Shown here piece by piece: positions 40,333 to 50,289 of a DNA stretch of 64,000 bases. The stretch is from NCBI GenBank assembly GCA_023428905.1, contig JAEYWP010000004.1, forward strand, positions 434,001 to 498,000. Reading direction: 5' to 3'. The position numbers and the translations under genes are program-made. The notes under the pieces are model-generated. The model did not search any database. It had not been told where the DNA came from and was given only the letters and a program-made list of their open reading frames with translations. Origin of the DNA: Verrucomicrobiota bacterium. Its GTDB lineage: Bacteria > Verrucomicrobiota > Verrucomicrobiia > Opitutales > Opitutaceae. Numbering within the stretch: the first letter of the stretch is position 1; each line of letters begins with the position of its first letter.

Positions 40333-42033
40333 TCAACGACGCGGGATCTGAATCAGGGCCACGGAGTGGCCCCGGAGTTCAAAGTCGAAACGGGTCGAAC
40401 CCGCTGCGCCAGAGACGGAGGGGAGGGGTGCGGGCATCAGCGTCGCGGCTTCGTGCAAGCCTGCAATCTGCTCGCGCGACGGAGCCTGCGGCTCGCCTAA
40501 CGCGCGCCACCGGGTGAAGGCATTGGCGTGGTGCTCGTCGACTCGGGTGATCGTCGCCGCCGCGGTGGCAAAGTCTCCTCCCTCCAGGCGAAGCTGGACC
40601 GGGGTCACTTCCTCAAACCCGTTGGCCACATCGTGGTAATTCCAAACCAGAATACGCAGCGAATCGTCGTCTGCGCGGGTGGCCACGATGCCGACATCCG
40701 GTGCGCCCCGGACCCCCTCAGACAGAATCTGCGCCGTGGGCAGCATGCCGGTGGAGGTCGCGTGCACGCGGTTGCGTCCGAGCTTTCCAAAGAGCTTGAA
40801 GGCGTTGAAGACCGGCAGGGCGACCTCATTGGTCGTGAGGGCGCGCAGTCCGTTGAACCACGGCTGGTCGTGAAAGGTGAATGCCCAGGAGACGGCTCCC
40901 TGCAGATTGCCCCCGTGGCTCGAAACCAGGTCCTGTTTGCGCATGAAGGAGGCGGCACTGTACGAAGCAAACTGCGAGGTGCGCCGATAGTCTCGCTGCG
41001 GGTCCAGGGTCGAGGGGCAGCCCGCACAACCTTCCGGATCGGACTCGCCGATATAGACGGGCAACGAGGCGTATTCAGGAAACCGGGCGATGACACCGCT
41101 GTAGACATCGATCACACGCAGGTGATTGCGCAGGTCCATTTCCACCCGGTCCTGGGCATCCAGTCGCGTCAGGCCTTTTGCGTGATAAGCGACAAAATCG
41201 AGCGGCGCGCCCGGCTTCCCGGTCACGGCATTGGTTCCGGAGCGGCAATGCTCGAGAAAGGCGGCCATGAACGCATCACCCTTCTTCCAGGAGGGATCGG
41301 TGGTATGCGGAGCACCGACGCGCGCGCGTGGAGCCACCCGCTTCACCGCGGCGGCGAAGTGGTCGTAGAGGCGGCAGTAGTCCTCGACGCTTCCCTTGAA
41401 ATACGGCGACTCGGGCTCGTTCCACAGCTCCCAGAGCCAGGCTGACACCGCGGACTCGCCATAGCGGTCCACGCAGTGTCGCACCCACGCTTCAATGAAG
41501 GCCTCCCATTTATTGTAGTCCTTTGGCGGATAATAGGCCCCGCCCTCCAGGATGTCCGCGGCAGGCAGCCCGCGCTTGACCAGGGTGGGCGTGTACGGGT
41601 CGGGCTGGGCGGAGAGGGCGCGAGGCATGAAGCTCGCCTGCACGAAGGGTTCCAGCCCGGGGCGCGAAAGCTCGTCCAGGATGGCATCGACCTTCGTCCA
41701 ATCGTAGACCGGGTTTCCCGAAGCATCCTCCGTATAGACGTTGGTGCTGGACCACTTCAGCGCGAGGGCGCCGTCACCGCTCGTATGCAGGTGATGCACG
41801 CGGATGCGAATGGGATCCACCGCACTGAGCTCGTTCAATTCGCGCAAGAGATGCCTTCCCTCCGGCGTCAACGTGGTGAGCGCCTCGTCGTAACCGAAAA
41901 AGTTCCAGATGGGGCGGAGCTCGGCGGCTCGCTGGTCCGGGTGGACCACCATCTCGATTGCGGGGCTCGCCCCGTGGGCGAGCGCTGCGGTCACCACCGC
42001 CAGCGCGCAAAACAGGTGTCGGAGGATACTCAT
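40333..42033 (-). CDS. Glycoside hydrolase family 39-like beta-xylosidase, exported
   Basis: A 566-residue enzyme. The start at 42033 gives a signal peptide (MSILRHLFCALAVVTAALA) and overlaps the lacI-type gene stop by four bases. The catalytic barrel has the GH39/GH-A acid-base motif WELWNEPESPYF with E206, and a likely nucleophile in PVYIGES with E330. A C-terminal beta-sandwich follows, with ILVWNYHDV and LRLEGGDF, as in GH39 beta-xylosidases. It probably cleaves xylosides or related glycans outside the inner membrane; the exact sugar is inference. It shares an operon with the upstream regulator, and a sodium symporter gene lies upstream on the same strand, forming a sugar-use locus. Confidence 0.83.
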   Translation of the reverse strand: MSILRHLFCALAVVTAALAHGASPAIEMVVHPDQRAAELRPIWNFFGYDEALTTLTPEGRHLLRELNELSAVDPIRIRVHHLHTSGDGALALKWSSTNVYTEDASGNPVYDWTKVDAILDELSRPGLEPFVQASFMPRALSAQPDPYTPTLVKRGLPAADILEGGAYYPPKDYNKWEAFIEAWVRHCVDRYGESAVSAWLWELWNEPESPYFKGSVEDYCRLYDHFAAAVKRVAPRARVGAPHTTDPSWKKGDAFMAAFLEHCRSGTNAVTGKPGAPLDFVAYHAKGLTRLDAQDRVEMDLRNHLRVIDVYSGVIARFPEYASLPVYIGESDPEGCAGCPSTLDPQRDYRRTSQFASYSAASFMRKQDLVSSHGGNLQGAVSWAFTFHDQPWFNGLRALTTNEVALPVFNAFKLFGKLGRNRVHATSTGMLPTAQILSEGVRGAPDVGIVATRADDDSLRILVWNYHDVANGFEEVTPVQLRLEGGDFATAAATITRVDEHHANAFTRWRALGEPQAPSREQIAGLHEAATLMPAPLPSVSGAAGSTRFDFELRGHSVALIQIPRR

Positions 42034-43121
42034 GGGGTACGGCGGGGGGAGCGGTGTCTGGATACGGGTAACGGTGGCGGTCGCAGCGTCCTGCCATCCA
42101 CCCAACCGCCTTCGACGTAGGTGAAGGCGGATACGGCGGGCACGCCGAATTGATTCTGCTGAAGCTGGATTGCCAATTGTTCCATCGCAACTTCGCCGAC
42201 CCGTTCGCAGTGGTGCCACAGGCCGGCCATCGAGCCATCCGCGCGGGTGAGAAAGAGGTCGATCAGCGCCATGTCGTCGGGCACGGCCAGCCCGAGCATA
42301 TCGAGGTCCGGCTGGATGAAGGGAGTGTGGGCCAGGATCACGTCGGGCCGATATGCCTTCAGCCAGGCGGCAAAAGGGGCCACACCGGGCCCGCCGCCGC
42401 GAGACTCGCGCCGTGCATCGTGGTAGAGAATCGGGATTCGGTCTGCGCCGGCGCGGTCCTGTTCAAGCAGGAAGCCGGCGGACCAGGCCCAGTCCACCTG
42501 CTCGTCGAACTCCCGCGGCATCACCAGCCCGACCCGACGGCAGCCTGCCTCGAGCGCTTTGCGGTACGCCGTCCGCACCATTGCCGTCTGGTGGTTGGTG
42601 ACGGCATTGAGCGCCGGCGAACGGGGATGGTAGTCGATTCGCACGCCGCTGATCTGCTCCCATTCCAATTCCAGCGGACCTTCCCGGTCGTGCCGGTGGG
42701 TGGCGAGCAACACACCCGTGATGCGGCGGGTGTGGAGGATCCGACTCAGGCGCCTGGCGTTCATGCCCTCGGCCCCCAGCCAGAAGTGCTCCAGCCGGTA
42801 GCCCAGCTGGGCCGCTTTACGCTCCGCCCCGGCATGAAACCCGGCGTGGGCCGGCATCTTCTTCCAGCCGAACTCCGTGTACCAGTCCGTCACATACGCC
42901 ACGACGTGCACGGGCCGCTGCGCCGCCTGGCGCTGGCTGCGGTAGGCCATGAGGGCGGAGAGCGCGGGATCCGGATGGTACCCGAGCTCCGCGGCCAGCG
43001 CCTGCACCCGGCGGCGCATCTCCATCGAGATGGTCGGCGAATTGCGGAGGGCGAGGGACACGGTGGCGGGATGAACGCCGAGACGTGCCGCCAGGTCGGA
43101 TTGTGTCACACGCGGGGGCAT
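42030..43121 (-). CDS. LacI-family transcriptional regulator
   Basis: A 363-residue repressor-type protein. The start at 43121 (MPPRVTQSDLAARLGVHPATVS) puts the LacI helix-turn-helix at the N-terminus as usual; an upstream in-frame extension of 24 residues is Pro-rich and unlikely. The hinge region is RRVQALAAELGYHPDPALSALM, a form common in Verrucomicrobia. A periplasmic-binding-like sensor domain follows (VLLATHRHDREG, CRRVGLVMPREFDEQVDW, PDVILAHTPF, ALIDLFLTRADGSMAGLWHH). Its gene overlaps the GH39 gene start (ATGA), so it very likely controls that gene and itself, and perhaps the symporter upstream, in response to a sugar. Confidence 0.87.
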   Translation of the reverse strand: MPPRVTQSDLAARLGVHPATVSLALRNSPTISMEMRRRVQALAAELGYHPDPALSALMAYRSQRQAAQRPVHVVAYVTDWYTEFGWKKMPAHAGFHAGAERKAAQLGYRLEHFWLGAEGMNARRLSRILHTRRITGVLLATHRHDREGPLELEWEQISGVRIDYHPRSPALNAVTNHQTAMVRTAYRKALEAGCRRVGLVMPREFDEQVDWAWSAGFLLEQDRAGADRIPILYHDARRESRGGGPGVAPFAAWLKAYRPDVILAHTPFIQPDLDMLGLAVPDDMALIDLFLTRADGSMAGLWHHCERVGEVAMEQLAIQLQQNQFGVPAVSAFTYVEGGWVDGRTLRPPPLPVSRHRSPRRTP

Positions 43122-43281
43122 CGGAACAGGGTCTGCCGCGCTGCGCGGCGGGGGGAAGAGAAAACCCCTGCTCTCCGGCAAGTGCAAGGGCACAGACCGA
43201 GGTCACCGTCGCTGCCTGACGCGTTCGTTTGCGCTCGGACGCATCGGGCGGCTTGGGCGCGGCTTCCGGCAGCCCCACGCC

Positions 43282-44778
43282 TCAGGCGCGCAAGAGGCCC
43301 AGCGCGCGGGACCAGGCGGCGCGGGTCGCCAGCACGCATCCCGCCCGCCGGCCGAAGAGCACGCGGTTCACCCCGAGGGCGAACAGGGTGCAGGCCGCGA
43401 CCGTCAGCGCCATCGCGTGCAGGAAGTGCCACGGCTTGGGCAGGCTGGGATCGAGCGCGTAGAGGGCGGGCCAGCCGAAGGAAAAGGCCGCATAAAAAAG
43501 CGCGCCGAAAACGATGGTCGCAATCACGGCGCGCGCATCGACATTGGTGAAAAGCAGGCCGGTGATGAAGGCGGAGAGGATCGGCATGGAAAAGAGCCCG
43601 ATCAACTGCTGGATCAGCTGGATGATGCTCTCCGCTCCCATGTAGGCGGGTACCAGGGCGATGGATACGACGGTGAAGCCGACCTGTAGCCAGACGCTGA
43701 GTTGGCGGATCGGTCCAGCCCGTGAAACATAGGCCTGGTGCAGATCGCAGACGTAGAGGGCGGTGGCTGAGTTGAGGGTGGCGTTGTAGCTGGTCATCAC
43801 CGCCCCGAACATCGCGGCGGCGAATGCCCCGAGCAGCCAGGGAGGGAGCAGCTGGGAGACGAGGTGGCCATAGGTGGCGTCGCCGAGATCTCCATACAGC
43901 TTGTACGCCACCACGCCCGGGATCGCGACCATCGGAGGGACGATCAGGACACGCACCAGGGCCGCCGCGTAAACGCCCTTCTGCGCCTCGCGCACCGACG
44001 GTGCAGCCAGGGCCCGTTGGGTGATAGTCTGGTTGGTGCTCCAATAATACAGCTGCGAGAACAGCATGCCCGTGAGCAGCGTTGGCCAGGGAATCGGTGA
44101 GTCAGGTCCGCCGATGAGGGTCAGCCGCTCAGCGGGGATGCCGGAGAGGTCCCAGCCCACCGCCTGCAGGGAGAGCACCACCAGCAGCAGGGCCATGCCG
44201 AGGACGATCACCCCGGCGTAGGTGTCCGAGATGGCGACCGCCCGCAGGCCCCCGCCGATCGCATACGTCGCCCCCACCATTGCAATGACGGTGGCGAGGG
44301 CGAGCAGCGGCAGCTCCAGCCCGAACATGGCTTTGATCACCAGGGAGCTGGTGTAGAGCATCACCGGCAGGAAGATCAGCACGTCGCCGAGGAGGAAGAT
44401 CACCGCCACGGTCGCCCGGATGTGTTTGTTGTTGTAACGGCGCTCCAGCAGCTCCGTCACCGTCGTGCATCGGTATGCGTAATACAGGGGGACGAACAGT
44501 TTCGCCAGCAGCAGCAGGCCGACCACGCCGGCGAGCTCCCAGAGCGCAATCAGGAGCATTTGCGCGCCGTTCATCCCGACGAGGGTGTCGGTGTTGATGT
44601 TCGTGAGGGTGATCGAGCCGCAGATGAACACCCAGTTGAGCCCTCCGCTGGCGAGAAAATATTCCCGCGTGTCGCTGGTGGACCGCGGAGCCCGGCGGCA
44701 ATGCAGCCAGGTGATCAGGGCAATCAAGAGGTTCAGGCCGATGAACACGGCCAGCTGCAGCGCGACGGGGGAGGGCAT
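43282..44778 (-). CDS. Sodium/solute symporter (SSS family)
   Basis: A 498-residue membrane protein with about 13-14 helices. The start at 44778 (MPSPVALQLAVFIGLNLL) begins with the first helix. Family features are the conserved RSTSDTREYFLASGGLNWV, LTNINTDTLVGMNG, the TVTELLERRYNN loop and the IGGGLRAVAISDTYAGVI segment. It also has QLYYWSTNQTITQRALAAPS, the signature of the glucose/galactose-type SSS subgroup. It probably brings in the sugar released by the GH39 enzyme encoded downstream on the same strand. A 160-base gap separates it from the regulator gene, so it may have its own promoter or be cotranscribed. Confidence 0.87.
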   Translation of the reverse strand: MPSPVALQLAVFIGLNLLIALITWLHCRRAPRSTSDTREYFLASGGLNWVFICGSITLTNINTDTLVGMNGAQMLLIALWELAGVVGLLLLAKLFVPLYYAYRCTTVTELLERRYNNKHIRATVAVIFLLGDVLIFLPVMLYTSSLVIKAMFGLELPLLALATVIAMVGATYAIGGGLRAVAISDTYAGVIVLGMALLLVVLSLQAVGWDLSGIPAERLTLIGGPDSPIPWPTLLTGMLFSQLYYWSTNQTITQRALAAPSVREAQKGVYAAALVRVLIVPPMVAIPGVVAYKLYGDLGDATYGHLVSQLLPPWLLGAFAAAMFGAVMTSYNATLNSATALYVCDLHQAYVSRAGPIRQLSVWLQVGFTVVSIALVPAYMGAESIIQLIQQLIGLFSMPILSAFITGLLFTNVDARAVIATIVFGALFYAAFSFGWPALYALDPSLPKPWHFLHAMALTVAACTLFALGVNRVLFGRRAGCVLATRAAWSRALGLLRA

Positions 44779-45121
44779 CGTTTGCGGGTGGGGCACTCCC
44801 ACGCCAGCGCACCGTGCCGGCTTCTACAAACGCGGCCGATTCGTTCAGTCCGAAACGGGACGCCTCGCCAGCGAAGTTGCCGCGAGGTCGCGGACGGACC
44901 AGTGGGGCCGCCGCGGGACTTTGGGCCCGTGCGGCTCCACTGGCACCGTCGGCACGGCTCGTTCCACCCTCCCGTCCCGCGGCGCATCCGGCTCGTTCCT
45001 TACCCAACATCGGGAAAAATCCGGGCCCACGCAGCTTGCCGGAGGTGGGCGCCCACCGGTATTCACAGCCTGAGTGTCCACCGCCTCGTCTTCGCATCGG
45101 CCCCACCCCCCTGCCGCGTCC
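44779..45121. other. Divergent intergenic region between symporter and giant kinase
   Basis: Between the two divergent starts, 343 bases show no convincing gene; ORFs here are shadows in GC-rich DNA. Both promoters must lie here, but no clear -35/-10 pair or operator is visible. An in-frame GTG at 45074 could start the kinase 16 codons earlier. Confidence 0.5.
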
Positions 45122-48100
45122 ATGGAATCGGCGCTCGCGGCGTTTGGTGCCGGAGAGAGCGAAATGGGTCGTCTGATGGGGCGCCTCGATTGGGGCACGA
45201 CCGCGCTGGGCCACCCGGGGAGCTGGCCACAGAGTCTGCGCACCGCGCTGAGCATCTGTCTGCAATCTCGGTTTCCGATGTTCGTGTGGTGGGGCCCGGA
45301 GCTGACCGTGCTGTATAACGACGCCTACCTTCCCATCCTCGGGGACAAACATCCGGCCGCCCTCGGCCGTTCGGGCCGTGAAGTCTGGGCAGAGATCTGG
45401 CCGGTGGTGGGTCCGCTGGCGGACTCGGTCATGCGTGACGGGGCCTCAACCTGGTCCGAAGACCAGAAGCTGGTGATGGAGCGCTTCGGGTTTATCGAGG
45501 AAACGTATTTTACTTTCTCCTACAGCCCGATCCGCGACGAGTCAGGCGGCGTCGGCGGCGTCTTCTGTGCCTGCACTGAAACCACTGCGCGAGTGGTGGG
45601 GGAGCGGCGCTTGAAGATGTTGCGCCGGCTCAGCGCGCTCTCCCGCCAGAACAGTGCGGCGGAGGCGTGCCGCGCGGCCGCCGCCCAGATTGGGGCTCAT
45701 CCGGAGGACATTCCGTTCGCGTTGATCTACCTGGTGGAGGCGGACGGGATCACCGCCCGTCTCGCCGGAATCTCGGGGCTGCAGGACTCGCTGCCCATCG
45801 CTCCACCCCTGATCGACACCGCCTTGGAGACCGAGCATCCGGTGGCGCGCGCCGTGCGCGGCGCCGGCGCCATCACCCTCACGGGAATCAACTCCACTCT
45901 TGGTGACGTCGCCCTGGTGCTGCCCATTGCCACGAGTGGTCGTGACGAGGTGGCGGGTGTGTTTGTCGCCGGCGTCAGCCGCCATCGGCCTCTGGACGCT
46001 GACTACCGCAGCTTCCTCTCCGTAGTGGCGGGCCACGTCGGCACCGCCCTGACCGACGCCCGCGCCTACGAATCGGAACGGGCCCGGGCGGAGGCGTTGG
46101 CGGAGGTCGATCGCGCCAAGACCGCGTTTTTCAGCAATGTCAGCCATGAGTTCCGAACCCCGCTAACCCTGATGCTCGGGCCCCTGGAAGAAGCATTGCG
46201 CCAACCGGTGCCGGCACGCGAACACCTGGAGCAAGCCCACCGGAACAGCCTGCGTCTGCTCCGCCTGGTCAACTCCCTGCTCGATTTTTCGAGAATCGAG
46301 GCGCGCCGAGCGGAAGCGCTTTTCGAGGAAACCGATTTGCCTGCCTTCACCGCTGAGCTCGCCAGCGTGTTTCGTTCCGCCACGGAACGTTCCGGGCTTA
46401 GCCTCACGATCGATTGTCCACCGCTGGCGGAACCGGCGTTTGTCGATCGCGAAATGTGGGAGAAAATTGTCTTCAATCTCCTCAGCAACGCCCTGAAATT
46501 CACGCTCACAGGCGGAGTGACGGTGCGCACGACCGAATACCACGGGTCCAATCCGCTGGCGTCGTTCACCGGCGTCGGTGCCGAGACCGGGGCGGGCGTG
46601 AGCGACCACTGGCTCGTCCTGTCGGTCAGCGACACGGGCGTAGGCATTCCCCCCGAGGAGCAGGCGCGCGTCTTCGAACGCTTCCATCGGGTGCGAAACC
46701 AGCATGCCCGTTCACACGAGGGCACCGGCATCGGCCTGGCCCTGGTGCGGGAGTTTGCGCGGCTCCACGGCGGCCGGGTCGGGCTTCGCAGCCGGGTGGG
46801 GGAGGGTGCGGAGTTCCAGGTGGCGATCCCGCTGGGGGCGCGCCACCTTCCGACGGAGCGGCTGGGTTCAACCCACCGTACCCACTCCGCGGAGACAGCG
46901 GCGCGCACCTACCTCGAGGAGGCGGATCGGTGGGCGCCCGCTGCCAATCTCGTCGGCGCTCCCGGGCCGGTCGCGGTCCCCGCCCTTGACCTGGAGGGAG
47001 ACATCCCGGCTCCGGCCCCCCGCCGGAATCGGACGGAAACGCTCGTCCTGGCTGAGGACAATCGGGACATGCGGGATTACGTGCGACGGCTGCTCGAGAC
47101 GCAGGGATACCGGGTGCTGACCGCGGAGGACGGCGCGAGCGCACTCGAGTTGGCCCGCAAGGAACACCCCAGTTTGATCCTGAGCGACGTGATGATGCCG
47201 AGGATGGATGGATTTGAACTCCTGGCAGCGCTGCGCCGCGATGAGACCCTTTCGGCCACTCCCATCCTTCTCCTCACCGCCCGGGCGGGAGAAGAAGCCC
47301 GGATCGAGGGCGCGGCCGCCGGAGCGGATGACTACCTGACCAAGCCCTTCAGTTCGCGCGAGCTGCTCGCCCGGGTGGAGACGCATCTGGAGCTCGCGCG
47401 GGTGCGTCGCGCCTCCGCCGCAGCGATCGAACGCGAACGCCGGCGCCTCTACGATCTGCTGATGCAGGCTCCAGCACCCATGTGCGTCCTGCGCGGGCCG
47501 CAGCATGTCTTCGAACTCGCGAACGCGCATTATCTTCGTCTGATCGGACGCAGCGACGCCCGTGAAGTCATCGGCCAGGGCGTGCGCGAAGTCCTGCCGG
47601 AGGTCGCCGGCCAGGGGTACCTGGAAATCCTGGACGAGGTTTATCGCACCGGCCGTCCGTTCCATGGAAACGAGATGCGCCTCGAGTTGCTGCATCAGGG
47701 CGGAATGCGGGAGCATTATGTGAATTTTGTGTACCAGCCCACGCTGGACGAGGCGAACGCCGTTGATGGCATCCTCGTCCACGCGGTCGACGTTTCCGCC
47801 CAGGTCACGAGCCGGCGCGAGGTCGAGACCCTCGCCCATCGCCTCGAGTCCGAGCGGGATCGCCTGCGGACCTCGGAGGCCCGCTACCGCGCCCTCGTCA
47901 TCGCAAGCTCGGATGTGGTGTACCGGATGAATCCCGACTGGTCGGAAATGCGCCGCATGGAGGGCAAGGACCTCGTTGAAGACACCAACGAACCGAGCCG
48001 GGGATGGCTGCAGAAGTATATTCATCCCGACGATCACGGGCGCGTCCTCTCTGCGGTGCAGGCCGCGGTCGCGGGGGGACGCACCTTCGAACTCGAGTAT

Positions 48101-50236
48101 CGTGTGATACGCCGGGACGGCACCCCTGGCTGGACCTTCTCCCGCGCCGTGCCGGTGCGAACGCCGGAGGGTGAGGTCACCGAATGGTTTGGCACCGCCA
48201 CCGACATCACCGAACGCAAGCTGGCGGAGGAGGCTCTGCAGCGCCTGACCGTGCGTTCGGAGCAGGAGCGCCGTCTCTACGACACCATCCTCTCCAGCAC
48301 GCCGGACGTGGTCGGGGTGTTGGACCTCAATCACCGCTTCTCCTACGCCAATGCAGCGCTGCTGGCAGTGTGGGGGCGCTCGCTGGGGGACGTGATCGGC
48401 CGCAGCTGGCACGAACTCGGTTATGCGGACTGGCAGGCCACGCTGCACGATAGGGAAATCGAGGAGGTAATCACGACCCGCCGGCCGGTGCGGGGCGAAC
48501 TGCCCTTCGAAAGCACCCAGGGCGTGCGCATCTACGATTACATCTTTGTACCCGTGCTTGGCACCCGGGGGGAGGTGGAGGCGGTGGGCGTGACAGGGCG
48601 GGACGTGACCGAGCGTAAACGAAAAGAGAATACGCTCCATTTCCTGGTCGATCTTCACCAGGAGACCCAGTCCCTCACCGATCCCGATGAAATCATGGCG
48701 ACCACCGCGCGATTGCTGGGAGAGCATCTCCACGTGGACCGTTGCGCCTATGCCGAGGTGGAGAACGAGGAGACCTGGGTCATCACCGGGGATTACCCAC
48801 GCGGCGTCCCTTCAATCGTGGGGCGCTGGCCGGTGGCAGCCTTCGGCGAGGCCTGCGCCCTGCAAATGCGAAAAAATGAGCCCTTTGTCCTGGAGGATGC
48901 AGAGACGGATCCGCGGGTGACAGCGGCGGACAGGCCGGCCTACACCTCCACCCGTATCCGTGCGGTCATTTGTGTCCCCCTTCACAAAGGAAATATCTTC
49001 AGTGCCGGCATGGCGGTGCATCAGGCGACGGTGCGCCGGTGGACGGAGGCGGAGGTGGAGTTGGTGCAGCTGGTGGCGTCGCGCTGCTGGGAGTCGCTCG
49101 AACGGGCCAAGGTCATGCGGAGCCTGCGGGAGAGCGAAACCCGTTTCCGGTTTTTGGCAGAATCGATGCCGCAGAAGATCTTCACCTGTCGGCCGAGCGG
49201 TGAGGCGAACTACGTTAATCCGCAGTGGTTGGAGTACACCGGGGCCCCTCCCGAGCGCATGCTGGGCTGGGAATGGCAGAACCTCCTGCACCCGGAGGAC
49301 CTGCAACCCAGCATGCGAGAGTGGATTCACTGCGTCGCTTCCGGCGACCCCTACCAAATCGAGCATCGCTTCCGCCGCCATGACGGGGTTTTCCGGTGGC
49401 ATTTGACGCGCGCCCGGGCGATGCGCGACGCGAATGGCGTGCTCCTGGTATGGATCGGCGCCACCACCGACATTGAGGATCAGAAACAAGCGGAGGAGAC
49501 CCTCGAGCGAACGGTCGCGGAACGCACGGCGAAGCTCCGTGAGACGATCGGCGAACTGGAGTCGTTTTCCTACAGCATCGCCCACGACATGCGCGCTCCC
49601 CTGCGCTCGCTGCACGGGTTCTCCGAGGTCCTGCTGGAAGAGCATGCCGCACGCCTCAACGAGGAAGGGCGCGGGTATTTGCAGCGGATCGCCACGGCCG
49701 CGGGCCGAATGGACCGCCTGATCCAAGATGTCCTCAACTACAGCAAGATTGTCCGCGGGGAGTCGCCACTTGTCGCCGTGCCGCTGGATCTGTTGCTGCG
49801 GAGCATCGTCGAGACCTACCCGATGTTTTCGCCCGAGCGCGCCGACCTGGTGCTGAGGACTCCGTTTCCGTTCGTGCGGGGCAACGAGGCGATGTTGACC
49901 CAGGTGTTTTCGAATTTGCTGGGAAACGCGGTGAAGTTTGTCGCCAGCGGTGTGCGCCCGCGGGTCGAGGTCTGGGCGGAGCGGCGCGGCGACCGGGTAC
50001 GTGTCTTTGTCCGCGACAATGGCATCGGCATTCCGGCCGATCAGCAGGGGCGCATCTTCGAGATCTTCCAGCAGGCCGAACTGGGCTACGGCGGGACAGG
50101 GATCGGGCTGGCAATCGTCAAGAAGGCAGTCGAGCGAATGGGCGGAGAAATCGGCCTGACCTCCGCCCGCCATGCCGGCTCTACGTTTTGGGTGGAGCTA
50201 CACGCGGCAGCCCCCAAGGAGGGACGTTCGGCGTAA
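45122..50236 (+). CDS. Giant multi-PAS/GAF hybrid histidine kinase with two kinase modules
   Basis: A 1704-residue soluble sensor (ATG start; a GTG 16 codons upstream is possible). Domains in order are: PAS-like (about 30-155); GAF (165-310); first HisKA with H342 (SHEFRTPLT) and ATPase domain (DTGVGIPPEE, GTGIGLALV); receiver with D689 (LSDVMMPRMDG) and the PFSSREL end; PAS (780-890); PAS (920-1035); PAS (1050-1160); GAF (1170-1325); PAS (1340-1455); second HisKA with H1488 (SIAHDMRAPLRSLHGFSE, phytochrome-like); and second ATPase domain (DNGIGIPADQ, GGTGIGLAIVKKA). Both kinase cores look intact. A hybrid kinase whose receiver is followed by five sensory domains and another complete kinase is unusual and suggests a fusion of two sensors. 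No response regulator gene is adjacent. Confidence 0.88.
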   Translation: MESALAAFGAGESEMGRLMGRLDWGTTALGHPGSWPQSLRTALSICLQSRFPMFVWWGPELTVLYNDAYLPILGDKHPAALGRSGREVWAEIWPVVGPLADSVMRDGASTWSEDQKLVMERFGFIEETYFTFSYSPIRDESGGVGGVFCACTETTARVVGERRLKMLRRLSALSRQNSAAEACRAAAAQIGAHPEDIPFALIYLVEADGITARLAGISGLQDSLPIAPPLIDTALETEHPVARAVRGAGAITLTGINSTLGDVALVLPIATSGRDEVAGVFVAGVSRHRPLDADYRSFLSVVAGHVGTALTDARAYESERARAEALAEVDRAKTAFFSNVSHEFRTPLTLMLGPLEEALRQPVPAREHLEQAHRNSLRLLRLVNSLLDFSRIEARRAEALFEETDLPAFTAELASVFRSATERSGLSLTIDCPPLAEPAFVDREMWEKIVFNLLSNALKFTLTGGVTVRTTEYHGSNPLASFTGVGAETGAGVSDHWLVLSVSDTGVGIPPEEQARVFERFHRVRNQHARSHEGTGIGLALVREFARLHGGRVGLRSRVGEGAEFQVAIPLGARHLPTERLGSTHRTHSAETAARTYLEEADRWAPAANLVGAPGPVAVPALDLEGDIPAPAPRRNRTETLVLAEDNRDMRDYVRRLLETQGYRVLTAEDGASALELARKEHPSLILSDVMMPRMDGFELLAALRRDETLSATPILLLTARAGEEARIEGAAAGADDYLTKPFSSRELLARVETHLELARVRRASAAAIERERRRLYDLLMQAPAPMCVLRGPQHVFELANAHYLRLIGRSDAREVIGQGVREVLPEVAGQGYLEILDEVYRTGRPFHGNEMRLELLHQGGMREHYVNFVYQPTLDEANAVDGILVHAVDVSAQVTSRREVETLAHRLESERDRLRTSEARYRALVIASSDVVYRMNPDWSEMRRMEGKDLVEDTNEPSRGWLQKYIHPDDHGRVLSAVQAAVAGGRTFELEYRVIRRDGTPGWTFSRAVPVRTPEGEVTEWFGTATDITERKLAEEALQRLTVRSEQERRLYDTILSSTPDVVGVLDLNHRFSYANAALLAVWGRSLGDVIGRSWHELGYADWQATLHDREIEEVITTRRPVRGELPFESTQGVRIYDYIFVPVLGTRGEVEAVGVTGRDVTERKRKENTLHFLVDLHQETQSLTDPDEIMATTARLLGEHLHVDRCAYAEVENEETWVITGDYPRGVPSIVGRWPVAAFGEACALQMRKNEPFVLEDAETDPRVTAADRPAYTSTRIRAVICVPLHKGNIFSAGMAVHQATVRRWTEAEVELVQLVASRCWESLERAKVMRSLRESETRFRFLAESMPQKIFTCRPSGEANYVNPQWLEYTGAPPERMLGWEWQNLLHPEDLQPSMREWIHCVASGDPYQIEHRFRRHDGVFRWHLTRARAMRDANGVLLVWIGATTDIEDQKQAEETLERTVAERTAKLRETIGELESFSYSIAHDMRAPLRSLHGFSEVLLEEHAARLNEEGRGYLQRIATAAGRMDRLIQDVLNYSKIVRGESPLVAVPLDLLLRSIVETYPMFSPERADLVLRTPFPFVRGNEAMLTQVFSNLLGNAVKFVASGVRPRVEVWAERRGDRVRVFVRDNGIGIPADQQGRIFEIFQQAELGYGGTGIGLAIVKKAVERMGGEIGLTSARHAGSTFWVELHAAAPKEGRSA

Positions 50237-50289
50237 AGCGCCGCCCCGCCCGCACCCAAGGGGGCGATTGGGCCGGCGCGGTCGCGCAC

